Source: Thermomonas carbonis
Lineage (GTDB): Bacteria > Pseudomonadota > Gammaproteobacteria > Xanthomonadales > Xanthomonadaceae
Direction: 5' to 3'
Assembly: GCF_014396975.1 (NCBI RefSeq)
Contig: NZ_CP060719.1
Coordinates: 3,196,001 to 3,260,000, forward strand
DNA: 64,000 bases
Below are positions 10,095 to 20,631 of this stretch, in pieces. The notes beneath the pieces were generated by a model that searched no databases, was not told the origin of the DNA, and was given only the letters and a program-made list of their open reading frames with translations. The position numbers and the translations under genes were made by a program. Every line of letters starts with the position of its first letter. The first letter of the stretch is position 1.

Positions 10095-11242
10095 GCCGTC
10101 GCTTCCTTTGGGGTGTCGGTGTGTTGCAGCAGGACCAGATCGTCGCGATGGATCATCGCTTCGTCGTAGCGAAAGCCCAGGACCGCCTCGATGTCGCGGC
10201 TGTGGCGGCCGGCGATGCGCGCGCTTTCGCCGGCGTTGTACTGCGCCTGTCCGCGCGCCAGCAGCGTGCCGTCGCCTGCGCGTACGTCGACCACGTCACC
10301 GCGACGGAAATCGCCCTCGACCGCGCGCACGCCGCCGGGCAGTAGCGACGCGCCACGCAGCAGTGCCGCCTTCGCGCCGTCATCCACCTCGACCACGCCC
10401 GCCGTCGGTGAGTGTCGCAACCACTGCTTGCGTGCGCTGATGCGGCTGCCGTGCGCGGCGATGAAGGTGCCGTGCAGCACGTCGTTGCCCAACGCATCGA
10501 CCGTCGCCACATCGCGCCCGCAGAACAGCGCCGTCGCGATGCCGGCCGCCGACGCCTTCGACGCCGCTTCCAGCTTGGTGCGCATGCCGCCGGTGCCGAG
10601 CGCGCCGGCCCCGCCGGCCATCGCCAGCACCTCCGGCGTGACCGCCTCCACGCGCTCGATCGGACGCGCATCGGCATCGCGCCGCGGATGCCCGCTGTAG
10701 AGGCCGGCGATGTCGGTCGCGATCAGCAACAGGTCGGCTTCGACCAGCGAAGCAACTGCTGCCGCGAGATTGTCGTTGTCGCCCAGCTTGAGTTCGTCCA
10801 CCGCGACGGTGTCGTTCTCGTTGACGATCGGTTGCGCGCCCAGCCGCAGCAATTCCTGCAAGGCCGTGCGCGCATTGAGATAGCGACGACGATTGCGCAG
10901 GTCGTCATGGGTCAGCAACACTTGCGCCACCGGCGCGTCGAACAAGGCCTGCCAGAAGCCCATCAGCGACGCCTGCCCGAGCGCGGCCAACGCCTGCCGC
11001 TGGACGATGCCATTTTTGGCAGTACCCGTACCCGCTGCGCCGATCCGCCCGCGCCCCGCGGCGACCGCGCCGGACGAGACCAGCACGACCTCGCGACCCT
11101 GCGCGCGCGACGCCGCGATGAAGCCAGCCAGCCCACGCGCATGCACGGGATCCAGCCCGGCATCGCCGGCGAGCAGGCTGCTGCCGACTTTCAGCACCGC
11201 GCGTCGCCAGTTCGGCAGGGATTGCGGTGCGAAGGTCGTCAT
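10091..11242 (-). CDS. proB: Glutamate 5-kinase with C-terminal PUA domain
   Basis: The protein phosphorylates glutamate with ATP to start proline synthesis. Its 383 residues fit the two-domain form. An amino-acid-kinase domain covers about 14-265, with VLKVGSSLL near the start, [23 protein letters not shown] and [14 protein letters not shown]-terminal PUA domain covers about 285-370. The kinase of this family is usually feedback-inhibited by proline, which cannot be judged here. The stop overlaps proA by 4 bases and the start lies 3 bases after the argH stop, so proline and arginine genes share one transcription unit. Both pathways draw on glutamate. Confidence 0.97.
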   Translation of the reverse strand: MTTFAPQSLPNWRRAVLKVGSSLLAGDAGLDPVHARGLAGFIAASRAQGREVVLVSSGAVAAGRGRIGAAGTGTAKNGIVQRQALAALGQASLMGFWQALFDAPVAQVLLTHDDLRNRRRYLNARTALQELLRLGAQPIVNENDTVAVDELKLGDNDNLAAAVASLVEADLLLIATDIAGLYSGHPRRDADARPIERVEAVTPEVLAMAGGAGALGTGGMRTKLEAASKASAAGIATALFCGRDVATVDALGNDVLHGTFIAAHGSRISARKQWLRHSPTAGVVEVDDGAKAALLRGASLLPGGVRAVEGDFRRGDVVDVRAGDGTLLARGQAQYNAGESARIAGRHSRDIEAVLGFRYDEAMIHRDDLVLLQHTDTPKEATA

Positions 11243-11245
11243 CGT

Positions 11246-12541
11246 TCAGCGCAACGCGTCGAAGCGCGCACGCAATGTGTCGAGGCGCAAATCCGCGGCC
11301 GCACCGGGCGACGTACGCACGGCCAGCGAGCCTTCCGGCGTCCGTCCCCGCCCAGCCGAATCGGCCGAGGCAGCAGCGGCCTTGTAGGCCTCCCGGAACG
11401 GCACGCCGGCGACGGCGGCATCCACTGCGACATCGGTGGCATACATGCCGGAATCGATCGCCGCGCGCAGCCGATCCTCGCGCCACTCCAGGTTGGCCAG
11501 CAGGTCAGGCAGCAATTCCAGCGCGGCCAGGCCACGACCGAAGCCGTGGAAGATCGCGCCCTTGCTGGCCTGCAGATCGCGCTGGTAGCCGGACGGCAGC
11601 GACAGCAGTTGTTCGATCTCGGTACGTGCCGCCGCCACGCTGGCATGGGTGGCGCGCATCAGTTCGATGACATCGGGATTGCGCTTGTTCGGCATGATCG
11701 AACTGCCGGTGGTGTACTGCGCGGGCAACGCGACGAAGCCGAATTCGGCGGTGGTGTAAAGCGACAGGTCCCAGGCGATCCGGCGAAGATCCAGCGTCGC
11801 GCTGCCGAGCGCTTCCAATGCCGCCAGCTCGAACTTGCCGCGCGATAGCTGCGCGTAGACCGGCGAGACCTGCATCCGCGCGAAGCCGAGCGCGTGCGTG
11901 GTGTGCTCACGATCCAGCGTGAGATTCACGCCGTAACCGGCGGCCGTGCCGAGCGGATTCGCATCGATGAGATTGAGCGTATCGGCGGCGCGGATCGCAT
12001 CGTCGATGAAGGCCTCGGCCCAGCCTGCCCACCACATCCCCGCCGACGAGACTACGGCGCGCTGGATATGCGTGTAGCCGGGGATCGGCAGTTGCTTCTC
12101 GGCATCGGCACGATCCAGTGCGATCTTGGCGATATCGCGGCTGAGTGCTGCAACGCGCGCCAGTTTTTCCTTCAGCCACAAGCGCGTGGCGACCAGTATC
12201 TGGTCGTTGCGGCTGCGACCGGTGTGGATCCTGCGACCGGCATCGCCCAGGCGCTCTGTCAGCCGCGCCTCAATCGCGGAATGCCCGTCTTCATAACGCT
12301 CGTCCAGGACGAATGCACCGCTGCGGAAATCGTCCGCCAGCACTGCAAGCTCGCGCTTCAGTCCTTCCAGCTCGTCGGCACTGAGGATACCGATGCGCTG
12401 CAGGCCTTCGGCATGCGCCGCGCTCGCGGTGATGTCGTGCAGGAAGAATTCGCGATCCAGCAACACGTCGTTGCCGGCCAGGAAGGCCTGGATCCGCGCG
12501 TCCACCTCCACGCCGGGTTTTTGCCAAAGCAGGTCAGCCAT
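11246..12541 (-). CDS. argH: Argininosuccinate lyase
   Basis: The 431-residue protein belongs to the fumarase/aspartase superfamily and splits argininosuccinate into arginine and fumarate, the last step of arginine synthesis. The family signature [12 protein letters not shown] is present at about residue 277. The conserved HTGRSRNDQ and TPGYTHIQ-like ([11 protein letters not shown]) active-site stretches are also present. It follows argC with 24 bases between them and precedes proB by 3 bases. The fumarate released could feed the fumarase encoded further right in the window, though the genes are not linked. Confidence 0.96.
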   Translation of the reverse strand: MADLLWQKPGVEVDARIQAFLAGNDVLLDREFFLHDITASAAHAEGLQRIGILSADELEGLKRELAVLADDFRSGAFVLDERYEDGHSAIEARLTERLGDAGRRIHTGRSRNDQILVATRLWLKEKLARVAALSRDIAKIALDRADAEKQLPIPGYTHIQRAVVSSAGMWWAGWAEAFIDDAIRAADTLNLIDANPLGTAAGYGVNLTLDREHTTHALGFARMQVSPVYAQLSRGKFELAALEALGSATLDLRRIAWDLSLYTTAEFGFVALPAQYTTGSSIMPNKRNPDVIELMRATHASVAAARTEIEQLLSLPSGYQRDLQASKGAIFHGFGRGLAALELLPDLLANLEWREDRLRAAIDSGMYATDVAVDAAVAGVPFREAYKAAAASADSAGRGRTPEGSLAVRTSPGAAADLRLDTLRARFDALR

Positions 12542-12565
12542 CGTCGCCTTTCCCTTGTCGGAGGA

Positions 12566-13513
12566 TTACAGCGGAATCCCGAGGAATTCGTCCAAACCAA
12601 ATGCCATGTTGAGATTCTGCAGCGCCTGCGTGGCCGCGCCCTTCAACAGGTTGTCCTCGGTGGCGACCACGACCAGCCGCTTGCCATCACCACTCAAGGT
12701 AAAGCCACCAAGCTCGATGTGATGCATGCCGGCGATGCGGCTCACCCAAGGCGCCTCGTCCAGCACGCGCACCAGCGGCTCACCGGCATAGCGGCCGCGA
12801 TAACGCGCGAAGATTTCCTCGATGTCGAACGCGATCGACAAGCGGAGGTTCGCGGTGATCGTCAGCCCGCGGAAATGCGGGGCGACATGCGGCATGAACT
12901 CGACCGGATGCCCAAGCTGCTTCGAGACCTCGCGCTCATGCACGTGCCCGGTCAGCGCATATGGCATCAGGTTGTCGCGCAGCAACTCGACGTTGTTCTT
13001 GTCACTGGGCGTGGTGCCGGCACCGGAATACCCGGAAACGCCGAAGCACTGCACCGGCCCGTCCAGCACATTCGCCATCGGCGCGATCGCCAATTGCATC
13101 GCGGTGGCGTAGCAACCGGGATTGCTGATGCGGCGCTGGCCCGAGTACTGCGCGCGGGTCAGCTCGGGCAGGCCGTAGTACCACGACGGATCGAAGCGGT
13201 AGTCGGCGGACAGGTCAATGATCACCGGATCCACGCCCGCATCATCGAACTGCTGGACGATTTGCGCAGCCTTGCCGTTCGGAAGCGCCAGCACCACCAA
13301 ATCGGCAGCGAGCGCAGGCAGGTCTTCGTACGCGGGCGAGGTGTACTGCACGTCACCGGCGTAGCCCGGGATATGCGCGGCCAGCGGCTGTCCCACCAAC
13401 TCACGCGAAGTGACATAGGCCAACTCGAAACGCGGATGCGCGGCCAGCAGACGGATCAGTTCCGCGCCGACGTAGCCACGGGCACCGACGATGCCGACGC
13501 GCAAGGCGCTCAT
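12566..13513 (-). CDS. argC: N-acetyl-gamma-glutamyl-phosphate reductase
   Basis: The enzyme reduces N-acetylglutamyl phosphate with NADPH. An N-terminal dinucleotide-binding motif [11 protein letters not shown] (residues 6-16) and the catalytic Cys134 in SNPGCYATA identify the family. [12 protein letters not shown] and [10 protein letters not shown] stretches are also conserved. The frame stays open upstream to 13609, but the ATG at 13513 is chosen. It puts the Rossmann motif at the very N-terminus, gives the normal length of 315 residues, and overlaps the argB stop by 4 bases. Confidence 0.96.
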   Translation of the reverse strand: MSALRVGIVGARGYVGAELIRLLAAHPRFELAYVTSRELVGQPLAAHIPGYAGDVQYTSPAYEDLPALAADLVVLALPNGKAAQIVQQFDDAGVDPVIIDLSADYRFDPSWYYGLPELTRAQYSGQRRISNPGCYATAMQLAIAPMANVLDGPVQCFGVSGYSGAGTTPSDKNNVELLRDNLMPYALTGHVHEREVSKQLGHPVEFMPHVAPHFRGLTITANLRLSIAFDIEEIFARYRGRYAGEPLVRVLDEAPWVSRIAGMHHIELGGFTLSGDGKRLVVVATEDNLLKGAATQALQNLNMAFGLDEFLGIPL

Positions 13514-14856
13514 GCCGGGTCCTTCAGGGTGGCCGCATGGCTCGCGCAGTACGCGATGCAACGCGCGATCTCGTCCATCGCGGACAGCCCGTACCAGAAC
13601 ACCTTCCACTTCTCCTGCTTGATGCAGCCGTCCGATTCCGAGTAATAGAACGGATTGACCGGATTGCCATGGCGCGAACGCCAGAACAGGCGTGGATTTG
13701 CATCACGCATGACCTGCCAGACCGCGCGACCGAGTCCTTCGCCCTGGGCGTCGTCGAGCACCGCGAACTTGTCGAGGTAGATGCCGGCATCTTCGCGGGT
13801 GAGGATCACCGCGGCGCGATAGTTCTCGCTGACATAGGCGTGATGCAGCGTCGTCGTCTCGAAATAATCCGGCAGCAGCTTGCGACCGAACGCGGACTCG
13901 ATCAGCGTGCGCAGGCGCGGCAAGTCGAACGCATCCCACGAACCCGCTTCCATCACCCGCTCGCCGCGCCGCACCAGCGTGCCCGAGCCCTTGTGGGTGA
14001 ACAATTCCTTGGCCAGTTCCGCCGGCCGGGTGATCGACACCGACGACGCCAGCGGCAAGCCATCCAGCAGATCCTTGATCTGCTCGATCTTCACCCGCAT
14101 GCCGCCTTCGATCCACGACTGCTGCATGAGGTGCTCGTATTCGGTGGACAGGTTGATCGAGTCGATCACCTTGCCCTCCGCGTCGAGCAGGCCGCCGGTG
14201 CCGGTCAGGAACACGATCTTGTACGGCTGCAGCACCTGCACCAGTTCGTTGGCGGCAAAGTCGGCATTGACGTTGAGGATCTGTCCGCCGATGGTCTCGC
14301 CGAGCGAGGCGATCACCGGGATCGAACCCGCCTGCAGGCTGGCCTGGATCGGTGCCAGGTCGACGCGCTTCACTTCGCCGACCAGGCCGAAGCGTTCGCG
14401 GTCGAGGTAGTCGGCCTCGAACACGCCGGAGACGATGCTGGTGGCGCGCGCATCGCTGGCCTGCAGCGCTTCGACCAATTTCAGGTTCTGCGCATGGAAG
14501 ACGCGGCGCACGATCGCCAGCGCTTCCGGCGATGTCACCCGCAGCCCGTCGATGGTCTGCTTGGCGATCCCGGCGGCGGACAATTCCGCGTCGAGTTGCG
14601 GACCCGCGCCATGGATCACGATCGGAGTCAGGCCCACGTCCTGCAGGAAGGCCAGCGACGACACCAGCGCGTCGAGATCATCGCGCAACACCGCGCCACC
14701 GACCTTGACGATCGCGAAGCGCGCCGCATCCAGTTGCGAGAAACGCTTGAGGTACTGGTTGATTTCCTTGGCGCTGCCCATGCTCGACAACAACCGCACG
14801 ATGGTCTGGCGGGTCTGCGGATCGTGCACGGCATGCGCGTTCAACATCGGGCTCAC
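13510..14856 (-). CDS. argB: Bifunctional N-acetylglutamate synthase/kinase (xanthomonad-type ArgB)
   Basis: At 448 residues this is much longer than a stand-alone N-acetylglutamate kinase (about 300). The amino-acid-kinase domain (about 30-290) includes [17 protein letters not shown], a LTGTGGLLD loop and [13 protein letters not shown]. The C-terminal part (about 300-445) is a GNAT-like acetyltransferase domain with [28 protein letters not shown] and the NPVNPFYY stretch of the vertebrate-like synthases. Family members in Xanthomonas make both N-acetylglutamate and its phosphate, so no separate argA is needed. The start at 14856 overlaps the upstream stop by 4 bases. In relatives the fused enzyme is the target of arginine inhibition. 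Confidence 0.94.
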   Translation of the reverse strand: MSPMLNAHAVHDPQTRQTIVRLLSSMGSAKEINQYLKRFSQLDAARFAIVKVGGAVLRDDLDALVSSLAFLQDVGLTPIVIHGAGPQLDAELSAAGIAKQTIDGLRVTSPEALAIVRRVFHAQNLKLVEALQASDARATSIVSGVFEADYLDRERFGLVGEVKRVDLAPIQASLQAGSIPVIASLGETIGGQILNVNADFAANELVQVLQPYKIVFLTGTGGLLDAEGKVIDSINLSTEYEHLMQQSWIEGGMRVKIEQIKDLLDGLPLASSVSITRPAELAKELFTHKGSGTLVRRGERVMEAGSWDAFDLPRLRTLIESAFGRKLLPDYFETTTLHHAYVSENYRAAVILTREDAGIYLDKFAVLDDAQGEGLGRAVWQVMRDANPRLFWRSRHGNPVNPFYYSESDGCIKQEKWKVFWYGLSAMDEIARCIAYCASHAATLKDPA

Positions 14857-15968
14857 TGCGATTGATTTCCAGGCAAGTTGTTTTGAAGCAGGCGGGTGAT
14901 GGTGCCGGTGTAACGCTGCAATTGATCGAGCGTGACGAACTCGTCGGCGGTGTGGGCCTGGGCGATGTCGCCCGGGCCGTACACCAGCGCGGTCAGGCCG
15001 GCCTGCGAGAACAGCGAGGCCTCGGTCCAGAAATCGACCGCGTTGCCGATCGGCAGGCCGAGTTCATCGGCGAGGTCGCGCGCCAGCAGGCGGCGCTCCT
15101 CGGCGCTGGCGACGTCACCGGCCGGCAGCGAAGGGCCACGGAACGTTTCTTCGTAGCGCTCCAGCGCGCCTGCAGTCGCGCAGGATCCGAAGCGCAGATG
15201 CAGTCCATCGATGTCCTGCGACGGCAACGGGCGGAAACCGAAGCGCACCTCGGCGCTCGGTGCGATCATGTTGGCCTTGATCCCGCCCTCGACCTTGCCG
15301 ATGTTGAAGCGCAGCCCGGTGAGGCCACCGAAGCGCGCGTTCGCTTCGCCTTCGACCAGGTCCAGCGCATTGCCGCCCCAGCGCATCACCTGGTGCAAGG
15401 CATTCGCGGTCATCGCGTTGGCACCGGATGCATGCCCTGCCTCGCCCCTGAATTTCAACAGCACCGAACTGATCCCGCGATGCGCCAGCACGGCCTCGCA
15501 ACGGGTGGGCTCGGCGATGATCGCTTCGCTGAAGCCATGGTCGCTGCCGAGGAATGCGGCGATGCAACGGGGATCGTTGGCTTCCTCGTCGGAGGAAAAC
15601 AGGAATGCGGCATCGCCATCGGTCACGTTGGCCGCAGCGATCAACCCCGCCGCCGCGCCCTTGATGTCGCAGACGCCCAAACCAACCACGCGATCATCGA
15701 AGCGGCGCATCACGTGCGGATCCGCCGTCCACGCCTCGGACGACGGTACCGTGTCCAGATGCACGTTGAACACCCGGCGCGGGTTGCCGCGCACCGCGAA
15801 CAGCGACACTGCGCCGTCGCCGTGATCGATGACCTCGGCCCGGAAATCCGGCAACTGCGCGCGGATGTAGTCGAAGATCCCGCCAGTGCCGATCAGGCGC
15901 GGCGGGTTGCGGGTATCGAACGACACCAACGCTTCGAGGTGATTCAGGACGGATTGCAGCATTTCCAT
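14853..15968 (-). CDS. argE': N-acetylcitrulline deacetylase (M20 family, ArgE-like)
   Basis: This M20-family zinc hydrolase shows [10 protein letters not shown] (metal His and Asp), [11 protein letters not shown], a [11 protein letters not shown] stretch with the general-base Glu, and [15 protein letters not shown]. In xanthomonads this branch removes acetate from N-acetylcitrulline rather than N-acetylornithine; the neighbouring argF' and argG support that role here. The frame is open upstream to 16112, but those codons run through repeat sequence. The ATG at 15968 (371 residues) or the one at 15962 gives the family-like N-terminus. The spacing of the GAG upstream slightly favours 15962. 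Confidence 0.9.
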   Translation of the reverse strand: MEMLQSVLNHLEALVSFDTRNPPRLIGTGGIFDYIRAQLPDFRAEVIDHGDGAVSLFAVRGNPRRVFNVHLDTVPSSEAWTADPHVMRRFDDRVVGLGVCDIKGAAAGLIAAANVTDGDAAFLFSSDEEANDPRCIAAFLGSDHGFSEAIIAEPTRCEAVLAHRGISSVLLKFRGEAGHASGANAMTANALHQVMRWGGNALDLVEGEANARFGGLTGLRFNIGKVEGGIKANMIAPSAEVRFGFRPLPSQDIDGLHLRFGSCATAGALERYEETFRGPSLPAGDVASAEERRLLARDLADELGLPIGNAVDFWTEASLFSQAGLTALVYGPGDIAQAHTADEFVTLDQLQRYTGTITRLLQNNLPGNQSQ

Positions 15969-15973
15969 TTTCT

Positions 15974-16004
15974 CGTCACTCCTGCGAAGGCAGGAGTCCA
16001 GTGG
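15974..16004. repeat. Short REP-like hairpin, same family as the one at 25534
   Basis: The sequence starts gtcactcctgcgaaggcagg and ends in gtccagtgg. Arms 15978-15985 and 15990-15997 are perfectly complementary around a gaag loop. Nearly the same unit occurs at 25534-25565. It sits just upstream of argE' inside the operon. Confidence 0.75.
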
Positions 16005-16007
16005 TTG

Positions 16008-16077
16008 TAGCCCGGACAAGCGAAGCGGATCCGGGATCCCCCCGAAGCTCCCGGATGCGCTTCGCTTGTCCGGGCTA
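16008..16077. repeat. Long inverted repeat between argG and argE'
   Basis: The arms 16008-16036 and 16049-16077 pair over 29 bases with a single mismatch and a 12-base loop. The outer arm reads tagcccggacaagcgaagcg. This sequence type is a common intergenic element in Xanthomonadaceae genomes. In mRNA it would form a stable hairpin that could protect or separate argG and argE' messages. That role is inferred. Confidence 0.85.
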
Positions 16078-16084
16078 GGTTCGC

Positions 16085-17295
16085 TTACTTTTCCTGATTC
16101 ACCTGCGCCCACAAGGTGCTGCTCATGCCGAACAGCTTGATGAAGCCTTCGGCTTCCTCGACGCCCCAGTCCGCGGACTGCGCGTAGGTCGCGCCCTTGC
16201 TGTTGAGGATGTGCGGGGAACGCACCGCCACCGCATCGACGCGACCGCCATTCGTGCGCAACACCACTTCACCATTGACCATCGCTTGCGACGAGGCCAG
16301 GTAGGCCTCGAGGTCGGCCTTCAACGGGTCGTGGTAAAAGCCTTCGTACACCAGCTCCACCCACTTGCGCGCGACCTCCGGCTTGAAGCGGTTCTGCAGC
16401 TTGGTCAGCACCGCTTCTTCCAGCGCTCGATGGGCAGCAAGCAACGCCGCAAGGCCGGGGCCTCGAACACGATCCGACCCTTCAGGCCAATCGTGGTGTC
16501 GCCGGTGTACATGCCGCGGCCCACGCCGTACTGCGCGAACATGGTGTTGAGCTTGGCCAGCAGTTTGTCGCCGGCCATTTCATTGCCGTCGAGCGCCACT
16601 GCCTCGCCGCCGACGAAGCGCAAGGTGACTTCCAACGCATCGGTGGGCCAATGCTCGCGCTTTGCGCACCAACCGCGCGCGCCATCGCCGGGCGCTTCCC
16701 AGCTATCGATCTCGGCGCCAGACATGGTCAGGCCCAGCAGGTTCTCGTTGATCGTGTACTGCTTCTGCTTGCTGCGCACGCCGAAGCCGCGCTGCTCCAG
16801 GTAGGCCTGCTCGTACGCACGCGTCTGGGTGTGTTCCTTCTGGATCTCGCGGATCGGCGCCACGATCCGGTAATCGCCGCTGGCCTTCACCGCCAGGTCG
16901 AAGCGCACCTGGTCGTTGCCCATGCCGGTGCAACCGTGGGCGATGGCATTGGTGCCGAGTTCCTTCGCGCGCGCCAGCGATGCATCGACGATCAGGTAGC
17001 GATCCGACACCAGCAATGGGTACTGGCCCTGGTAGCCCTCGCCCGCCCAAACGAATGGCTTGACGAAGCCGCTCCAGATCGCCGGCCCGCCATCCACCGT
17101 CACATGCGATGCCACGCCGAGTTCGGCCGCGCGTGCCTCGATGAAGGCGCGCTCGTCTGCATCCACGCCGCCGGTGTCGGCGAACACGGTATGCACGTTC
17201 CAGCCCTGCTCCTTCAGGTACGGCACGCAGAAGCTGGTATCCAGGCCGCCGGAAAAAGCCAGGATGATGTCGCGGGAATCGTTGGGGGAGGTCAT
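16085..17295 (-). pseudogene. argG: Argininosuccinate synthase, split by a one-base frameshift
   Basis: The enzyme joins citrulline and aspartate using ATP. The N-terminal ATP-pyrophosphatase loop AFSGGLDTS lies at about residues 12-20. [32 protein letters not shown] and the [14 protein letters not shown] stretch follow. The frame breaks near 16449-16451, just after [11 protein letters not shown]. The next frame continues without a gap as [13 protein letters not shown] to the stop at 16085. Restoring one base gives 403 residues, the normal length of the xanthomonad enzyme. The ATG at 17295 was chosen from the SGGLDTS spacing. If the deletion is real, the organism lacks this step and should need arginine; since the rest of the pathway is intact, a sequence error is likely. 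Confidence 0.92.
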
Positions 17296-17316
17296 TTGCT
17301 GTCTCGTTGGTTGCTC

Positions 17317-17338
17317 CCTCTCCCGCTGGCGGGAGAGG
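17317..17338. repeat. Small perfect hairpin repeat between argF' and argG
   Basis: Arms cctctcccgc (17317-17326) and gcgggagagg (17329-17338) are perfectly complementary around a 2-base loop and are followed by ctggggtgaggg. This is a familiar dispersed intergenic element of the family. It lies 22 bases upstream of the argG start. Confidence 0.7.
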
Positions 17339-17360
17339 ACTGGGGTGAGGGTGGGAAGGC

Positions 17361-18371
17361 TCAGCGCACCAGCGCCGCCATGATCGCCTTCTGCACGTGC
17401 AGGCGATTTTCGGCTTCGTTGATGGCGATGCAGTTGGGCGAATCCATCACCGCATCGCTGGCCTTGACGTTGCGTCGCAACGGCAGGCAATGGCTGAAGA
17501 CGCCGTTGTTGGTCAGCGCCATCTTGGCTTCGTCGACCATGAAGTGCTTGAACTGGTCGCGGATCGGCTTCTCGGGTTCCCAGTTCCCGAAATACGGCAG
17601 CGCGCCCCAGCTCTTGGCGTAGACCACGTCGGCACCGGCGTAGGCGCTTTCGATATCGTGGCTGACCGCCAGCGAGCCGCCGCTCTCGGCCACGTTCTGC
17701 GCGGCCCAGTCCATGTAGCGCTGGTCGAGGACGTAGTCAGGCGTCGGGCAAAGCAGGGTCACGTCCATGCCCATGCGGGTGGCGATGGTCAGCGCGGAAT
17801 TCGCCACCGCGGTGTTCAGCGGCTTCGGGTGGTAGGTCCAGGTCAGCACGTACTTCTTGCCGCGCAAGTCAGGCGTGCCGAAGTGCTCCTGCAAGGCCAT
17901 CGCATGCGCCAATTCCTGGCAGGGGTGGGTGATCGTCTCCATGTTGATCACCGGCACCGGCGAATACTTCGCGAAGGCCTTCAGCACGATGTCCTCACGG
18001 TCGCGCTGCCAGTCCACGAATTTCGGGAACGCACGCACGCCGATCAGATCCACGTAGCGACCCAGCACGCGCGCCACCTCGGCAATGTGTTCTTCGGTAT
18101 CGCCGTCCATCGCCGTGCCCAGGTCGAATTCGACCGGCCAGGCATCCTTGCCGGGCTGCAGCACCACCGCGTGGCCGCCCAACTGGAACGCACCCAACTC
18201 GAAGCTGGTGCGGGTGCGCATCGACGGATTGAAGAACACCAGCGCGATCGACTTGCCTTTCAACTCGCTGCCGAGCTTGTTGCGTTTGAACAAGGCCGCC
18301 TGGGTCAGCAAGGCGTCGAGGTCGGCCCGGCTCCAGTCCTGGGTGTTGAGGAAATGCGTCGGCTGCATCAT
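17361..18371 (-). CDS. argF': N-acetylornithine carbamoyltransferase
   Basis: The protein transfers a carbamoyl group to N-acetylornithine, giving N-acetylcitrulline. This route is characteristic of Xanthomonas and relatives, in place of ornithine carbamoyltransferase. Visible landmarks are the carbamoyl-phosphate loop [14 protein letters not shown] (about 49-62), an [16 protein letters not shown] stretch specific to this subfamily, [19 protein letters not shown] and [11 protein letters not shown]. The start is one of two adjacent ATGs (18371 or 18368) preceded by AAGGAA. The total is 336 residues. It is the first gene of the operon. The frame extends upstream to 18524 only through the hairpin region and is not coding. 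Confidence 0.96.
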   Translation of the reverse strand: MMQPTHFLNTQDWSRADLDALLTQAALFKRNKLGSELKGKSIALVFFNPSMRTRTSFELGAFQLGGHAVVLQPGKDAWPVEFDLGTAMDGDTEEHIAEVARVLGRYVDLIGVRAFPKFVDWQRDREDIVLKAFAKYSPVPVINMETITHPCQELAHAMALQEHFGTPDLRGKKYVLTWTYHPKPLNTAVANSALTIATRMGMDVTLLCPTPDYVLDQRYMDWAAQNVAESGGSLAVSHDIESAYAGADVVYAKSWGALPYFGNWEPEKPIRDQFKHFMVDEAKMALTNNGVFSHCLPLRRNVKASDAVMDSPNCIAINEAENRLHVQKAIMAALVR

Positions 18372-18686
18372 CGGTTCCTTGGATCGGGACAGTGGCGGGA
18401 CGGTTGCGCTTGAAACCAGGGCGCCGCTGCTGCGCATCCTGCGCCCGCGGCATTCGTGCATCCTGCACGTCAAAACGAAAAAACCCAGCCTGCAGGCTGG
18501 GTTTTGACGGGAGATGCACGACAAGGCGATCCGGTCTACCCAGCAGTTCGGGAAGTTTCCGGTCGGCGCGCACGCGAGGTCATGCCGGAGGCCATCCGGG
18601 CAGAGCTTGCATAGCGCGTGGCGAGGTGTGCGTGCATCAGGGCGCGGATGCTGACATGCCGCGTCGCAGCATGCAAGCGGCGGGCC
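18372..18686. other. 315-base gap upstream of argF' with a possible short Arg-rich leader ORF
   Basis: The gap holds the nested hairpin (separate entry). On the minus strand it also has a 33-codon frame, 18637 to 18536, with six Arg codons that ends 17 bases before the hairpin. No good ribosome-binding site precedes its ATG, and GC-rich shadow frames are often Arg-rich, so coding is unproven. No other gene was recognised. A promoter for argF' must lie here or upstream, but none is distinct. Confidence 0.45.
18456..18519 (-). terminator. Nested hairpin with T-tract ahead of argF': terminator or attenuator
   Basis: A perfect inner palindrome lies at 18482-18503 (arms aacccagcc and ggctgggtt). 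On the minus strand a TTTTTT tract follows it, as in a rho-independent terminator. Two outer arm pairs extend it: 18468-18475 with 18502-18509, and 18456-18462 with 18513-18519. It lies about 85 bases upstream of the argF' start and downstream of the gene ending at 18687. It may simply end that upstream gene, or act as an attenuator in the argF' leader. Confidence 0.75.
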
Positions 18687-19142
18687 TCAATCGTGCGGGT
18701 GCGGGGTGATCGAAACGCGCACGCGCAGGCGATTGCCGGGATCGCGCGCCATTCGCGTGCGGAACTTGCTGCCCTTGTAGACGTAATCCACGTCATAGGC
18801 GATCGGCCTGCGGAACTCGCGCGCGACCGGCTCCATCCGGCAATTGCTGAGGCCGGCCTTGCGTTCTTCGGGAGTGGTATTGCCGGTCAGACGACCCTTC
18901 ACGGAACTCCCCACACGAGACAACTTCGATTCACCCGACCGGCTCACGTCGCATACCCGCTCCATGCTGCTGGTGCGCAGCACCTGGTAGATCGGCTTCA
19001 CGCCGAGCACCTGGGCGTAATCGAAGCGCACGTTCTCGGGCGGGATCACGACCTCGGGCGAAGGATCCTGCGCATGCGTCGTCGCCCCTGCCAGCAGGGC
19101 AGACACGAACAGGCTCGACAGGAGGACGCGACGGACGATCAT
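18687..19142 (-). CDS. Small exported protein of unknown function
   Basis: The 151-residue protein starts with a signal peptide ([18 protein letters not shown], cleavage near THAQ). The mature part contains [11 protein letters not shown], a RVCDV segment, a second Cys in LSNCRMEP and the C-terminal stretch [20 protein letters not shown] followed by [12 protein letters not shown]. That last stretch resembles the C-terminal region of YcfJ-type glycine-zipper envelope proteins, but no glycine zipper is present. The two Cys residues could form a disulfide. The frame is open further upstream, but the ATG at 19142 gives a proper signal peptide. It is divergent from cysS. I do not recognise a specific function. 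Confidence 0.8.
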   Translation of the reverse strand: MIVRRVLLSSLFVSALLAGATTHAQDPSPEVVIPPENVRFDYAQVLGVKPIYQVLRTSSMERVCDVSRSGESKLSRVGSSVKGRLTGNTTPEERKAGLSNCRMEPVAREFRRPIAYDVDYVYKGSKFRTRMARDPGNRLRVRVSITPHPHD

Positions 19143-19186
19143 CCGCGCAAGTCTATCGGCGCAAGCCGTGACGGGTATGAATCGCT

Positions 19187-19215
19187 GCTGTCGTCGGCGC
19201 ACGGGCCGCTACAAT
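19187..19215 (+). promoter_or_regulatory. Possible sigma-70 promoter of cysS
   Basis: A TACAAT hexamer at 19210-19215 resembles a -10 box and lies 25 bases upstream of the chosen cysS ATG. The -35 region 17 bases upstream is weak. It lies in the 97-base divergent gap. Confidence 0.4.
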
Positions 19216-19239
19216 GGGCCATCCCACGCGCTTGCCACC

Positions 19240-20631
19240 ATGACTCCGTCTTCCAGCACGTTGCATCTCTACAACACCCTGACCCGGCGGCTCGAAGCGT
19301 TCGCACCGCTCGACCCCGCCAGCCCGACGATGTACGTCTGCGGCCCCACGGTCTACAACTACGTGCACATCGGCAATGCGCGCGGGCCGGTGGTGTTCGG
19401 CGTGTTGGCTGCCCTGCTGCGCCGCCGTTACGGCGGCCTGCGCTACGCACGCAACATCACCGACGTCGACGACAAGATCAACGCGGCAGCAAAGGAACTC
19501 GGCACCCCGATTTCCACGATCACCGACCAGTACGCCGCGGCGTATCGCGAGGACATGGCGATGCTCGGCGTGGATGGCGACTTCGCCCCCGACATAGAGC
19601 CGGCCGCGACCGCGCACATGCCGCAGATGATCGCGATGATCGAGCGGCTGATCGCCGAAGACCATGCGTATGCGGCCGAAGGCCACGTGCTGTTCGCGGT
19701 GGCCAGCTTCGACGGCTACGGCAAGCTCTCGCGCCGCGATACCGACGAGATGCTGGCCGGTGCGCGCGTCGAGGTGGCGCCGTACAAGCGCGACGCCGGC
19801 GACTTTGTGCTGTGGAAGCCCTCCACCGACGACCTGCCCGGCTGGGACTCGCCCTGGGGCCGCGGCCGCCCGGGCTGGCACATCGAATGCTCGGCGATGG
19901 CCGAGGCGCATCTCGGCGCGACCATCGACATCCACGCCGGCGGCATCGACCTGCAGTTCCCGCACCACGAGAACGAAGTCGCGCAGAGCGAGTGCGCGCA
20001 TGGCGGTGCCCCGTTCGCACGCTGGTGGCTGCACAACGGCATGCTCAATTTCGGCGGCGCCAAGATGGCGAAGTCGGTCGGCAACATCCAGCGCGTCCAC
20101 GACCTGGTCCGCGAGCATCCGCCGGAAGCACTGCGCTACGCGCTGCTGTCCGCGCAGTACCGACAGCCGCTGGAATGGTCGGATTCGCTCATCGAGCAAT
20201 CGGTGCGCACGCTGGATCGCCTGTACGGCACCTTGCGCGATCTGGCCGATGTAGATGCACAAGCGGTGATTCCCGCCAGCATCGAAGCCGCGCTCGACGA
20301 CGACCTCAACACGACCGCGGCGCTGGCCGAAATCGCCCGCATCGCCGGCGAAGCGCGCAAGGCCGCATCGGCCGAAGATCGGGCCGCGCTGAAATCGCAG
20401 CTGCTTGGCGCAGGCAGGGTGCTCGGCCTGCTGCAACAGACGCCGACTGCATGGTTCGCCCGCGGCGCCTCGAACGATGACGACGCGCGCATCCAGGCCT
20501 TGATCGACGAACGCATCGCCGCCAAGGCATCGCGCGACTTCGCCCGCGCCGATGCGATCCGCCAGCAGCTTGCCGAAGAAGGCATCCTGCTCGAAGACAC
20601 CACGGCAGGCGTGCGCTGGAAACGCGCATGA
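19240..20631 (+). CDS. cysS: Cysteinyl-tRNA synthetase
   Basis: The class I synthetase of 463 residues charges tRNA-Cys. The zinc-site region [16 protein letters not shown] contains the HIGH-type motif HIGN at about residues 38-41, the KMSKS motif appears as KMAKS at about 275, and [10 protein letters not shown] and [10 protein letters not shown] carry further zinc/active-site residues. The ATG at 19240 was chosen because the product then begins shortly before the conserved LYNTLTRR. The in-frame codons upstream run through the promoter-like region. The stop overlaps sufE by 4 bases. Confidence 0.97.
   Translation: MTPSSSTLHLYNTLTRRLEAFAPLDPASPTMYVCGPTVYNYVHIGNARGPVVFGVLAALLRRRYGGLRYARNITDVDDKINAAAKELGTPISTITDQYAAAYREDMAMLGVDGDFAPDIEPAATAHMPQMIAMIERLIAEDHAYAAEGHVLFAVASFDGYGKLSRRDTDEMLAGARVEVAPYKRDAGDFVLWKPSTDDLPGWDSPWGRGRPGWHIECSAMAEAHLGATIDIHAGGIDLQFPHHENEVAQSECAHGGAPFARWWLHNGMLNFGGAKMAKSVGNIQRVHDLVREHPPEALRYALLSAQYRQPLEWSDSLIEQSVRTLDRLYGTLRDLADVDAQAVIPASIEAALDDDLNTTAALAEIARIAGEARKAASAEDRAALKSQLLGAGRVLGLLQQTPTAWFARGASNDDDARIQALIDERIAAKASRDFARADAIRQQLAEEGILLEDTTAGVRWKRA

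Noticed and set aside
18372..18524. N-terminal extension of argF' through the hairpin region.
   Set aside because: The extra 51 residues are encoded by a terminator-like structure and do not match carbamoyltransferases, which start at 18371.
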